Source of the DNA: an uncultured Burkholderiales bacterium | GTDB lineage: Bacteria; Pseudomonadota; Gammaproteobacteria; Burkholderiales; Burkholderiaceae_E | Assembly (NCBI GenBank): GCA_903903975.1 | Contig: CAIVAS010000013.1 | Span: 1-51,462, forward strand | Direction of reading: 5' to 3' | DNA: 51,462 nucleotides | Shown: one piece after another, positions 17,251 through 24,886 of the stretch | Numbering within the stretch: position 1 is the stretch's first letter | How the letters are laid out: the number at the start of each line of letters is the position of its first letter | Made by a program: the position numbers and the translations under genes | The notes under the pieces: model-generated | Told to the model about the DNA's origin: nothing | What the model saw: only the letters and a program-made list of their open reading frames with translations | Database searches by the model: none

Positions 17251-18198
17251 TCAGTGCGAGTGTTCGAAGACCAGCCAGCCTTGCCGGCTTTCGGTGGCCA
17301 GCCCGACGGTGGCGCCGTGCGGCAGCGTCAGTTTGGGGCTGGCGTGGCCAAAGGGCAGACCGCTGACGATCGGGGTTTTTGTCTGGGCGCGCAGCCATTT
17401 GAGCACTGCCGGCATGTCATAGCCGCGGTCGTGGGCGCCGAGCGTATAGCGATTGACATGGCCGATCAGCACCGCGCGCTGCGAGTCGATCACGCCTGCG
17501 TGCAGCAGCTGGATCAGCATGCGTTCGATGCGGTAGGGATGCTCGTTGACGTCCTCCAGAAAGAGGATGCCGCCCTTGACCTTCGGAAAGTAGGGCGTGC
17601 CGAGCAGGGCGCAGACGATCGACAGATTGCCGCCCCACAGCGTGCCCTGCTCGTCGACACCCTCGGGGCCTTTGGCCTTGAAGCCCAGGATTTCGAGCTC
17701 GCCGCTCATGGCTTCGCGAAAGCAGCCCAGCGTCACCGGATCGACCGCCTTGGGCGTATCGACCCCGAAATCGTCGATCAGCGCCGGTCCGGCCCAGGTG
17801 ATGGCGCGGGCGCGGGCCAGCATCGCCAGGTGAAAGGCGGTGAAGTCGGACAGACCGACCCAGCGCTTGCCGGCGCGGGCGAGCCGCTTGAAGTCGAGCA
17901 TCGGCAAGAGCCGCGTCAGGCCATAGCCGCCGCGGGTGATCATGACGATCGAGGCGTCCTGCTCGGCGGCACGTGCGAAGGCGGCGGCACGCTGATCGTC
18001 GCTGCCGGCAAAGCGCTGCATGCGACGCAGTGCGGCCGGATCGAAGCGGGTCGGATGGCCGAGCTGGTTGAGGATCGAGGCCGCATGGCGTGCCCGCGCG
18101 ACGTCTGCCACCGCGCCCGAGGGCGAGATCAGGTAGATCGGCTCGTAGGGGGAGGGGGCGGCTGGCGACGAAACGGCGGCGGCGGTGGATGAACGCAT
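17251..18198 (-). CDS. ldcA: LD-carboxypeptidase (peptidase family S66)
   Basis: Removes the terminal D-alanine from murein tetrapeptides during cell-wall recycling in the cytoplasm; MccF-type relatives instead cleave microcin. The 315-residue product contains ITRGGYGLTRLLPMLD, the nucleophile in GLSDFTA (S117), a Glu in LFLEDVNEHPYRIERML (E215) and a His in PFGHASPKLTLPHG (H285), which agrees with the Ser-Glu-His triad of the family. The N-terminal 18 residues, rich in Ala/Ser/Pro, are probably a disordered extension. No other recycling gene is adjacent, so the LdcA assignment is by sequence only. Confidence 0.92.
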   Translation of the reverse strand: MRSSTAAAVSSPAAPSPYEPIYLISPSGAVADVARARHAASILNQLGHPTRFDPAALRRMQRFAGSDDQRAAAFARAAEQDASIVMITRGGYGLTRLLPMLDFKRLARAGKRWVGLSDFTAFHLAMLARARAITWAGPALIDDFGVDTPKAVDPVTLGCFREAMSGELEILGFKAKGPEGVDEQGTLWGGNLSIVCALLGTPYFPKVKGGILFLEDVNEHPYRIERMLIQLLHAGVIDSQRAVLIGHVNRYTLGAHDRGYDMPAVLKWLRAQTKTPIVSGLPFGHASPKLTLPHGATVGLATESRQGWLVFEHSH

Positions 18199-18272
18199 GA
18201 CGGCAGTCTGCCATGAGTGGCCTGCACGGTCTGTGGCTGTCCGGTTGAGGCAGATAGCAGGATCGACTACTC

Positions 18273-18289
18273 TACTAGTTTGTACTAGT
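18273..18289. promoter_or_regulatory. Candidate toxin-antitoxin operator
   Basis: Two copies of TACTAGT separated by TTG, lying 13 bp before the antitoxin start. Each contains the self-complementary ACTAGT, so the element reads the same on both strands at its core. Antitoxin-toxin complexes commonly repress their own promoter through such repeats. Confidence 0.5.
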
Positions 18290-18302
18290 CAGATACCGCG
18301 AA

Positions 18303-18554
18303 ATGAACACTTCCAATACCGTGGGCACCTTCGAGGCCAAGACGCACCTGTCAGAGCTGCTTGAGCGTGTGTCCGCAGGCGAGTCCTTCGTGATCACGCG
18401 TCGAGGCCAGGCGATCGCACGCCTGGTGCCTGCCCGGCCTGGCGCAGCGCCCCTTGCGATCGAGGACATCCTTGTCGGCGCGCGAGCGCTGCGTGCGCAA
18501 GTCGGCGCGAGCGACAGCGAGATCCGCGCCTGGATCGACGAAGGGCGGGCGTGA
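18303..18554 (+). CDS. Antitoxin, Phd/YefM (VapB-like) family
   Basis: An 83-residue protein starting MNTSNTVGTFEAKTHLSELLERV, followed by GESFVITRRGQAIARLVPA. This is the DNA-binding fold of Phd/YefM antitoxins. The C-terminal part (SDSEIRAWIDEGRA) would wrap around and inhibit the toxin. It overlaps the PIN-domain toxin gene by four bases and has a repeated motif directly upstream, so the pair is probably autoregulated. Confidence 0.9.
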   Translation: MNTSNTVGTFEAKTHLSELLERVSAGESFVITRRGQAIARLVPARPGAAPLAIEDILVGARALRAQVGASDSEIRAWIDEGRA

Positions 18555-18979
18555 AGCCGGTGGTGCTGGACGCCTCGGCCCTGATCGCCTGGCTGCTTAA
18601 CGACAACCCGTCTGCTGCAGCCTGCGTCGAGACAGCCATCGAACGGCGTGGTGAGGCGCCGCTGATTGCCCCGATCCTGCTGCGCGCCGAAGTGGCCAAT
18701 GCGCTCATGACCGCCGTTCGCCGCGGCCGGATCACCCCGGCCCAGGCGCAGCAGGCGGCAGCCTTCGCTGACGGCCTGCCGATCGAATTCGATCCTCAGG
18801 CGGCGGGTGTGGGTGCCTTGCTGATGGCCGCAAGCAATCATGGGCTGACCGCCTACGACGCGATTTATCTGCAGCTGGCGGTGTTGAGTGGTGGCGCCTT
18901 GCTGACCGCCGACAGCGCCCTTGCACTGGCGGCGCAGCGAGCCGGCATCACGGTTCAGGGCGCCGAGCTCAGCCCCTGA
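18551..18979 (+). CDS. vapC: PIN-domain ribonuclease toxin (VapC-like)
   Basis: A 142-residue PIN-domain protein. The acidic metal-binding set is visible: D7 (VVLDASALIAWL), E47 (LRAEVANAL), D103 (TAYDAIYLQLA) and D121 (LLTADSALA). Toxins of this family cleave tRNA or rRNA when the antitoxin is degraded. The GTG start overlaps the antitoxin stop (GTGA). The last 11 bases overlap the end of the convergent secreted-protein gene. Confidence 0.93.
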   Translation: MKPVVLDASALIAWLLNDNPSAAACVETAIERRGEAPLIAPILLRAEVANALMTAVRRGRITPAQAQQAAAFADGLPIEFDPQAAGVGALLMAASNHGLTAYDAIYLQLAVLSGGALLTADSALALAAQRAGITVQGAELSP

Positions 18980-19751
18980 CGCCGCTTCCGCCGTTGGTGC
19001 GGCGCAGCCGCTCGCAAAAGCGGTCGTCGCTCTTGGGGTCGCACTCCAGCAGTTCCTGCAGCAGATCGATGGCGCCGCGGCGCAGCAACTGATAAAGCGT
19101 CGGATCGGCCAGCTTGCCTGCCGCCGAGCACACATAAAAGGTGGCTTTCTTGCCGGGTTTGCTGGTGCAATCACACGGGTCGGTCGAGACGGTTGCGCCC
19201 TTGAAGCCGTCCCTGGCCAGGGTGCAGGCGCGGTCTTGCGACTCGGTGGTCGATGCGACGATCCGGTCCGGGAAGGCGTCCTTGTTCGCCGACGCGGTGC
19301 TGGCGCCGGGCGTGTTGAGCTTGGCGCTTGCCGGCCTGGGCGGACACTTGAAGTTCCCGTTGGGGTCGCTGGTGAAGCCGCCCATGCCGGTGGCCGCGCC
19401 CGGGCCGTTGCACACCGCGGTCTTCGGAGTGGGGATCTCCTCGGTGCGGCTTTCGCCCGGGGCGAGTTCGATCGGTTCGGTGAAATACTGGTTGAGCGGG
19501 CTGCCATCGCCGCAGACCCTGGCCATCAGCGAGTTGCCCTGATCCGGGGCAATGAGGCACAGGGCGACGCTGATCGGTCCGGGACAGACATTCTTCAGGA
19601 CAGTCTTGTTGCCGGCCGGCTGCACTGACAGGCAGTGCGCCGCCGGCTGGGCAAAAGCCGGCGATGCGACCATCGACAGGCCCAGCGCCAGGGCCGCGAG
19701 GCCCCGGGCGATCAGGGCTGAGGCCATCACGAGTCGCGACAGGCGGGTCAT
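18969..19751 (-). CDS. Predicted exported Cys-rich protein of unknown function
   Basis: A 260-residue protein with a signal peptide: basic MTRLSRL, hydrophobic MASALIARGLAALALGLSMV, cleavage after ASPAFAQ. The mature part contains around a dozen cysteines (for example HCLSV, NVCPG, ALCLI, RVCGDG, TDPCDCTSKPG), so it is probably disulfide-bonded in the periplasm or outside. A Ser/Thr/Pro-rich stretch lies in the middle. I recognise no family. Its ATG overlaps the stop of the upstream lipoprotein gene (ATGA), so the two form one unit. The frame is open upstream to 19871, but the signal peptide marks the start at 19751. Confidence 0.75.
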   Translation of the reverse strand: MTRLSRLVMASALIARGLAALALGLSMVASPAFAQPAAHCLSVQPAGNKTVLKNVCPGPISVALCLIAPDQGNSLMARVCGDGSPLNQYFTEPIELAPGESRTEEIPTPKTAVCNGPGAATGMGGFTSDPNGNFKCPPRPASAKLNTPGASTASANKDAFPDRIVASTTESQDRACTLARDGFKGATVSTDPCDCTSKPGKKATFYVCSAAGKLADPTLYQLLRRGAIDLLQELLECDPKSDDRFCERLRRTNGGSGVRG

Positions 19752-20341
19752 TTGAGACCGTATCGCGAGGCGGCGTCGGCCGAGCAGGCAGCCTGCGTGG
19801 TGTAGTTGCTGCCGGCGTTGTACCAGGTGCCGGAGCAGGTGCTGGTGGGGGTTGAACTCGAGGTGGTGCACAGACCGTTAGTCACGGTGTTGCTCGAGGT
19901 TCTGCAGACAAACAGGTTGTAGGTGGTGACCGGCAGGGCCGGGCTCTGGCTCGAACCCGAGCTTGAACTCGATCCCGGGCACAGAGTCTTGACCACTGAG
20001 ACCGCATAGTCGGCGACCTTCTGGTACTGGGTGTAGTAAGTGGTCGCTCCTGCGGTATCGCCCTTGGCGCAGGCCGCTTTGGCTGCAGCCAGGTAGGAGT
20101 CGGCATTGGCGATCTGCGACGAGCACTGCGCGTCGGCATTCGAATTCGAGCGAACCGTGCTGCTGATCACATCGACATAGCTTGAGCAGCTGGCCGATGA
20201 CGTCTACGACGAGGCTGAGCCGGTCGAGCCGGTCGAGCCGGTCGAGCTGGTCGAGGAGTCGGATCCGCCGCAGGCGGCAAGTGCGAGGAAAAGCGCAAGG
20301 GGCGCAGAGCGCAGTGCGAGTCGGGTCAGAGAGCTGGCCAT
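19748..20341 (-). pseudogene. Lipoprotein gene interrupted by an in-frame amber codon
   Basis: From ATG 20341 the frame reads a lipoprotein signal peptide (MASSLTRLALRSAPLALFLALAACGGSD in outline; lipobox L21-A-A-C24) and a Ser/Thr/Gly linker with four STG-like repeats. TAG follows at codon 46 (20206-20204). The same frame then continues without another stop for 151 codons to 19748: a Cys-containing region (CSSYVDV, NADAQCSSQIANADSYLAAAKAAC), a Ser-rich linker and a Cys-rich C-terminus ending SADAASRYGLK. TCG serine codons flank the TAG, so a single base change (TCG to TAG) explains it. It could be a real nonsense mutation, a sequencing error or a readthrough site. The downstream exported-protein gene overlaps its end. 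Function unknown. Confidence 0.7.
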
Positions 20342-20682
20342 GATGAGATCCGAAGGAATGGAGAGCCAGCGGTTTGGCTCTCGAAGGTTAAGTAGTTAGG
20401 ACTAACAGACTTAGCTTACCAGCGGCAGAATCTCGCCGATGTGCGGTAATGACCGAAACGACACAATTTTGTCTTGACCAGTCCGGATGGAGGCGTGGCT
20501 CGCAGGGTCCGATAGGCCAACGCTCCGGTCACTGTGCCGGCCACCACCCTGGGATCCCCGCTTTGTCATCGCCATGGCCATCGGCAGGACCCCGTGACAG
20601 ATGTCCTGCGACCTTGTCGTTAGCCAACCTAGACTCCCTCCCAGACCAACTCCCTTTGACGCTTCGGCAACACTTTCGACAC
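20342..20682. other. Gap between divergent lipoprotein and GGDEF-like genes
   Basis: A 341-bp stretch with one perfect inverted repeat: GAGAGCCA and TGGCTCTC around six bases (20361-20382), in the leader of the lipoprotein gene. On the plus strand an open frame runs from ATG 20449 into the GGDEF-like gene, but its product is rich in Cys, His, Trp and Pro and does not look like real protein. Nothing else is seen. Confidence 0.5.
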
Positions 20683-21135
20683 ATGGTTTCCGCCAACGCC
20701 CCGATGTGGGCCCCCCGCCAGCAACCCCGTCGGCCTTCCGACGACCAGGCGGTTGTCATCATTGACGTCGATCAGTTCACGGCGATCAGGCAGCGCCACG
20801 GCGACACCGCGGTCGATCAGGTGTCGCTGGCGGTGGCCGAGCAGCTGCGCCATCTGCTGAGGTCGCAGGATCGACTGGCGCTGCTGGGCAACGAGGCCTT
20901 CATGGCGGTGATGCCGGGGGTCGACAGCGACGCCCTGGCGGAAATCCAGAGCCGTCTGATGACCGGGGTGGAGTCGCTGCGGATTGCTCTGTCGGGCGCG
21001 CACTGGCAGCTGAGCTGCCTGACCGGCGGGGCGGCTCGCGGCTCCCAGCGGATCGGTCTGGATGGCGTGGTCAGGGCGGCCGACAATGCGCTCCATGAGG
21101 CCCGTCGCCGCCGCGCAGCCCGATCGCCCGTCTGA
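20683..21135 (+). CDS. Degenerate GGDEF-domain protein
   Basis: A 150-residue protein that fits a GGDEF fold: AVVIIDVDQFTAIRQRHGDTAVDQVSLAVAEQLR, a metal-binding-type first strand and helix, then DRLALLGNEAFMAVMPG where a diguanylate cyclase has RxGGDEF. The signature reads GNEAF and the preceding Arg is Leu, so cyclic-di-GMP synthesis is unlikely; a binding or regulatory role is possible. The domain is slightly short and no sensor domain, membrane segment or EAL partner is present. The start is uncertain: ATG 20683 gives a clean domain, while an upstream ATG at 20449 adds 78 atypical residues. Neither has a clear ribosome-binding site. Confidence 0.6.
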   Translation: MVSANAPMWAPRQQPRRPSDDQAVVIIDVDQFTAIRQRHGDTAVDQVSLAVAEQLRHLLRSQDRLALLGNEAFMAVMPGVDSDALAEIQSRLMTGVESLRIALSGAHWQLSCLTGGAARGSQRIGLDGVVRAADNALHEARRRRAARSPV

Positions 21136-21159
21136 CCCCCTGCGCTATCATCGGCCACG

Positions 21160-22191
21160 ATGATTCCGTTTCTCAAGGCACTGCTGGTGGCAGTGCCGGC
21201 CGGCGCACTCTTTAGCGCTGTCAAGGCTCCGCTGCCCTGGACCATCGGCCCCCTGCTCGCCTGTGCGGCAGTCAATGTGGCCGGCGGACGTCTGGCCACG
21301 CCGGTGCCAATGCGCCTGTTCGGGCTCTGGATGCTTGGCACGGTCCTGGGCCTGTACTTTTCGCCGGCGGTGGTCGAACGCGTGGCCTCATGCTGGCTCT
21401 GGATCCTGATGGGTGTGGCCTGGTCGATGATGCTGGGCCTGGGATTTTCATGGTCGCTGCGCCGGTTTGCGAAGGTGTCGAGGCCGACCGCGTTTTTCGG
21501 CGGCGCCATCGGTGGCGCCAGCGAGATGGCGATGCAGGGCGAGCGAGCCGGCGGGCGGGTCGATCTGATCGCCGCCTCTCACAGCATGCGGATCGTGCTG
21601 GTGGTACTGACCCTGCCGTCGATCTATCGCCTGATCGGCCTGCATGGCAGCGATGCCTACCAGCAGCCGATGCAGACCGTCGATGTGCCGGGCTTGCTGA
21701 TGCTGGCTGCATTGACGGTCGCGGCCGCGCTGCTGGCGCATCGCTTGAAGCTGCCTAATGCCTTCATGCTGGGGCCGATGACGGTGGCGCTGATACTCAC
21801 CGCCTCCGGTCATTCGCTCAGTGCAATGCCGTCCTGGCTGATCATCGCCGGCCAGGTGACCATCGGCGCATCGCTGGGTTGTCGCTTTTCGCCGGGCTTT
21901 TTCTCGGGCGCGCCGCGGCTGCTGGCGGTGGTTGCAGCGAGCACGCTGGTCGGCATCGGCCTGTCCGCGCTCTTTGCCCTGCTGATTGCCAGGCCTGCCG
22001 GCATTCCGCTGGCCACCATGGTTCTGGCCACCTCCCCCGGTGGCATCGCCGAGATGGCGCTGACCGCGAAGACCCTGCAACTCGGCGTGCCGGTGGTGAC
22101 CGCCTTCCATATCACTCGGATGGCCTCGACGGTCTTGTTGCTGGGCGGTGTTTATCGGCTGCTCGGTCATCTGCGAGGCTGGGATGAGTAG
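21160..22191 (+). CDS. AbrB-family membrane protein (putative transporter)
   Basis: A 343-residue, very hydrophobic protein with about ten transmembrane segments arranged as two repeats. Each repeat carries the family glycine-rich loops: PLPWTIGPLLACAAVN in the first and LPNAFMLGPMTVALILT in the second. GGAIGGASEMAMQGE and ATSPGGIAEMALTAKTLQLGVP are the paired conserved loops. This matches the AbrB duplication family, often mis-annotated as ammonia monooxygenase. It may export or import small compounds; the substrate is unknown. The next gene, 18 bp later, encodes an EamA-type transporter, and the two may be co-transcribed. Confidence 0.85.
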   Translation: MIPFLKALLVAVPAGALFSAVKAPLPWTIGPLLACAAVNVAGGRLATPVPMRLFGLWMLGTVLGLYFSPAVVERVASCWLWILMGVAWSMMLGLGFSWSLRRFAKVSRPTAFFGGAIGGASEMAMQGERAGGRVDLIAASHSMRIVLVVLTLPSIYRLIGLHGSDAYQQPMQTVDVPGLLMLAALTVAAALLAHRLKLPNAFMLGPMTVALILTASGHSLSAMPSWLIIAGQVTIGASLGCRFSPGFFSGAPRLLAVVAASTLVGIGLSALFALLIARPAGIPLATMVLATSPGGIAEMALTAKTLQLGVPVVTAFHITRMASTVLLLGGVYRLLGHLRGWDE

Positions 22192-22209
22192 CCGGGGGTT
22201 GAGCGCCCG

Positions 22210-23145
22210 ATGGCGACCGGCGCTGGGTTCGGGGCGACCAGGATGAGCCGTCCGATGCCGCACGCCCTGGCGATTGCGGTGGTGGCCTGCCTGGCTGTGG
22301 TCTTCGCCTCGAACCATGTCGCGGCCCGCCTGGCCTTCGACCACGGTGTGACCGTCATCACCGCGGTTGCGGTGCGCTCAGTGGTGACAGTCGTCGGCGT
22401 GATGCTGCTGCTGCGTCTGGCCGGTGTGTCGGCAGCGCTGCCGTCGGCTTTGCGTCGATACGCCCTGATCGTCGGACTGGTCCTGTCGCTGCAGAGTTTC
22501 AGCCTTTATTCGGCGGTCTCGCGAATTCCGGTGGCGCTCGCGCTGCTGACCTTCAATACCTTTCCGATCGTGCTGGCACTGCTGTCGTGGGCCACCACCG
22601 GCGAGCGACCGGCGCGGCGCACCGGTCGGGCGATGCCGGTGATCCTGGTCGGACTGGTGTTGGCGCTCGACATTCCCGGCGTGCTGGCATCGGCCGGCCG
22701 ATCGCTTGCCGATCCGCTGCGTTTTGCCGCGGGCGTCGGTTTCGGTCTGGCCGCCTCGGTATCGTTTGCGACCTTGCTGCTGCTGACGACCCGCTGGCTC
22801 AATGCGATCGACGGGCGGGTCAGAACCGTCTGGACCATGGGTGTGGTGGCCCTGGTGGTGAGCGCGGCGGGCGTCGCGACCGACGGTTTTGCCTGGCCGG
22901 TCGATGCCGCCGGCTGGACCGGGCTGGCCCTGCTGTCGCTGCTCTACGGCTCGGCCTTTACCGCGATGTATGTGCTGGTGCCGCGGATGGGGGCGGTGAA
23001 CACCGCGCCGGTTCTGAATATCGAACCGGTGGCGTCGATGGTGATCGCCTGGGCCGTACTGGGTCAGACCATCGCGCCGATCCAGGTGCTCGGTGCATTG
23101 CTGGTGGTCGGTTCGGTCATCTGGATGAATCTCGGGCGGCGCTGA
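22210..23145 (+). CDS. EamA/DMT-superfamily transporter
   Basis: An inner-membrane protein of up to 311 residues with ten predicted helices in two EamA repeats. The first repeat includes ASNHVAARLAFDHGVTVITAVAVRS and SLQSFSLYSAVSRIPVALALLTFNTFP. The second ends with NTAPVLNIEPVASMVIAWAVLGQTI. Members export amino acids, metabolites or drugs. Start choice is open: ATG 22210 is the longest, but ATG 22255 has an AGGATGAG sequence eight bases upstream and begins just before the first helix. Substrate unknown. Confidence 0.87.
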   Translation: MATGAGFGATRMSRPMPHALAIAVVACLAVVFASNHVAARLAFDHGVTVITAVAVRSVVTVVGVMLLLRLAGVSAALPSALRRYALIVGLVLSLQSFSLYSAVSRIPVALALLTFNTFPIVLALLSWATTGERPARRTGRAMPVILVGLVLALDIPGVLASAGRSLADPLRFAAGVGFGLAASVSFATLLLLTTRWLNAIDGRVRTVWTMGVVALVVSAAGVATDGFAWPVDAAGWTGLALLSLLYGSAFTAMYVLVPRMGAVNTAPVLNIEPVASMVIAWAVLGQTIAPIQVLGALLVVGSVIWMNLGRR

Positions 23146-23175
23146 ATGCGGCGGGATGCCCCCGCGCGAGCCGGT

Positions 23176-24360
23176 CTATTCAGCCAGGGTCGGCACCGCG
23201 CGGCTGGCCAGATCGAGCCACTGCCTGTCGTCACGCGGCCAGGCTCGCTCGGGCAGCTCGTTGAGCCGCAGCAGGATTTCCTTCAGATGCCAGGTGGGCG
23301 GCGCGTCGAGTGCGGTCGGGCAGTGGCGCCACAGTGCGCGCAGGACGTTGTGCTCGACGCCGAAGTTGGCAGAAAGCGCTTCGATCACCCAGCGATCCTG
23401 ACCCGAGTCGATCGCCTGGCGCAGGGCTTCGCGAGCATCGTCCGGGCGCAGCAGCGCCGCGCGCCGGTCGTGTTCGGCCGCGGCGACCAGCCCTGAGCGC
23501 GGGCGCGCCTGTGCATTGATCAGGGTCTCGGCAAAGAACTGCGCAAAGGCCGGCAGTTTGCCGAGCACATAAGCGCGTTGCGCGGCATGCCCCTGCCCGG
23601 TCAGCAGCCAGTTGTAGCAGCCCAGGTGCTGGCCGGCACGGCTGCGACCGAGCTTGACCAGCGTCACCGGCTCAAGCGTGCCTTCAAGCAAGGCGGCAAT
23701 TCGCTGCTCGGCGGCAGCCTCGCGCAGGTCGATCGAGCGCAGCACCTTGCCGTAGAAGGCGACGTCGATCAGTTCGCGGCGCAGCGCCTGATGCAACTGC
23801 GCCATGAAGTCGGGATAGCGTGAGGGCCGATCGAAGAGGCTGCCGGGCGCCTGAGGCTCGAGGCGGTGCTCGCGCGCCAGATGTGCGCCCCAGTCGTCGC
23901 GCCGGGCCTCCAGGATGGTCAGCATGTTCTCGCCGAGTGCGGCAAACAGCACATCGAGGGTGGCGGTTTCGGCGGCGCGCATCGGCAGCCCGTCGTGGGT
24001 CTCGTCGTCGTGCAGCCAGCGAGCGAGCGAGGCGACCAGCCGGCGCAGGGTGGCATCGGTCAGCAGGCTGCGGAAGTCGTAGATGCACTGATGCCGATCG
24101 ACGCCGATGAAGCGGATCGAATGGCCCCAGTCGCGGGTGAGTTGGCCGAAGATCGGATTGGCCATCAGCGACAGACGCGAGGCAAGGGGCAGCAGCAGGA
24201 CGAAGAGCGACCAGTCGGGCGACGGCGTGCGCCAGACCAGCGCGCGCGGCGTGGCCAGATAAGCATGGGTCGCGGCCGACAGGTCGGGGCCGACGTTACC
24301 GGTATCGGTGAGCTCGGAATCGATCGGAAAGTTGTCGACCCGGATCGCCTGGAAGTCCAT
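23176..24360 (-). CDS. Conserved-looking protein of unknown function
   Basis: A 394-residue soluble-looking protein without signal peptide. The N-terminal third contains aromatic and beta-like segments (FPIDSELTDTGNVGPDLS, ALVWRTPSPDWSLFVLLLP). The rest is mostly helical and rich in Leu, Ala, Arg and Glu, with charged stretches such as REAAAEQRIAALLEGTLEPV. Codon use resembles its neighbours, which favours a real gene. I do not recognise a family or catalytic motif. It is convergent with the EamA gene and shares direction with the tiny membrane protein upstream. No function is proposed. Confidence 0.7.
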   Translation of the reverse strand: MDFQAIRVDNFPIDSELTDTGNVGPDLSAATHAYLATPRALVWRTPSPDWSLFVLLLPLASRLSLMANPIFGQLTRDWGHSIRFIGVDRHQCIYDFRSLLTDATLRRLVASLARWLHDDETHDGLPMRAAETATLDVLFAALGENMLTILEARRDDWGAHLAREHRLEPQAPGSLFDRPSRYPDFMAQLHQALRRELIDVAFYGKVLRSIDLREAAAEQRIAALLEGTLEPVTLVKLGRSRAGQHLGCYNWLLTGQGHAAQRAYVLGKLPAFAQFFAETLINAQARPRSGLVAAAEHDRRAALLRPDDAREALRQAIDSGQDRWVIEALSANFGVEHNVLRALWRHCPTALDAPPTWHLKEILLRLNELPERAWPRDDRQWLDLASRAVPTLAE

Positions 24361-24455
24361 GCCGTGCGCGCTGCGGATCGGTCGGAGAGGCGCGGTCGGG
24401 CTCGGTGGGCGCTAGGGCGTTTGCGGCTCGGTCGAGCCGCGCTGCGGCGAAGGGC

Positions 24456-24632
24456 TCAGTCGGCTCGCTTGGCGAAAAAGAGCAGTGTGCCGCCCATGGC
24501 CAGGACGGCGCTGGCGATCAGGGTGCGTGCCACAGAGCCCTGCCACATGGCTTCGAGCGCCACCAGCGAGCCGGTGCCCAGCAGGAAGCGGGCGGTTGAA
24601 GCAGTGCGTTGCGACGGGGAGAGTTCAGTCAT
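24456..24632 (-). CDS. Small membrane protein, unknown
   Basis: A 58-residue protein starting MTELSPSQRTASTARF, with two hydrophobic segments: FLLGTGSLVALEAM and TLIASAVLAMGGTLLFF, ending in a basic FAKRAD tail. It could be a two-helix inner-membrane protein. The frame is open upstream to 24710, but the chosen ATG gives a sensible N-terminus. No clear ribosome-binding site is seen. The small size makes this a moderate call. Confidence 0.5.
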   Translation of the reverse strand: MTELSPSQRTASTARFLLGTGSLVALEAMWQGSVARTLIASAVLAMGGTLLFFAKRAD

Positions 24633-24792
24633 TCTGAGTATTGGGTATCGACCGAGGAAGTATTGACCGACTGGCCGGCGTCCGGGGCAACGCGACGACT
24701 GTTGGCGCAAACCTCATCCTATGCGTTCGTCGTCGGGCACGCACGAACAATTTGTGATCGGCGGCGGCCTGCGGCGGACAGGCGTGCAAATC

Positions 24793-24848
24793 ATCCAACA
24801 TCCGGCACCTGACATCGGCGATCCAACACCCGCGATCCAACACCCGCC
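24793..24848. repeat. Short direct repeats ATCCAACA-CCCG
   Basis: Three copies of ATCCAACA followed by TCCGGC or CCCGC(G/C); the last two (24821-24834 and 24835-24848) are in direct tandem with a 14-bp unit. They lie in a 254-bp gap (24633-24886) that otherwise shows no gene. Confidence 0.6.
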
Positions 24849-24886
24849 GCGCCGTATGGCGCTTTCCTCGCCCCGGGCCAAGCCGC

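Noticed and set aside
17080-18192. Plus-strand open frame of 370 codons opposite ldcA
   Set aside because: Antisense to an enzyme with an intact catalytic triad; no protein-family features.
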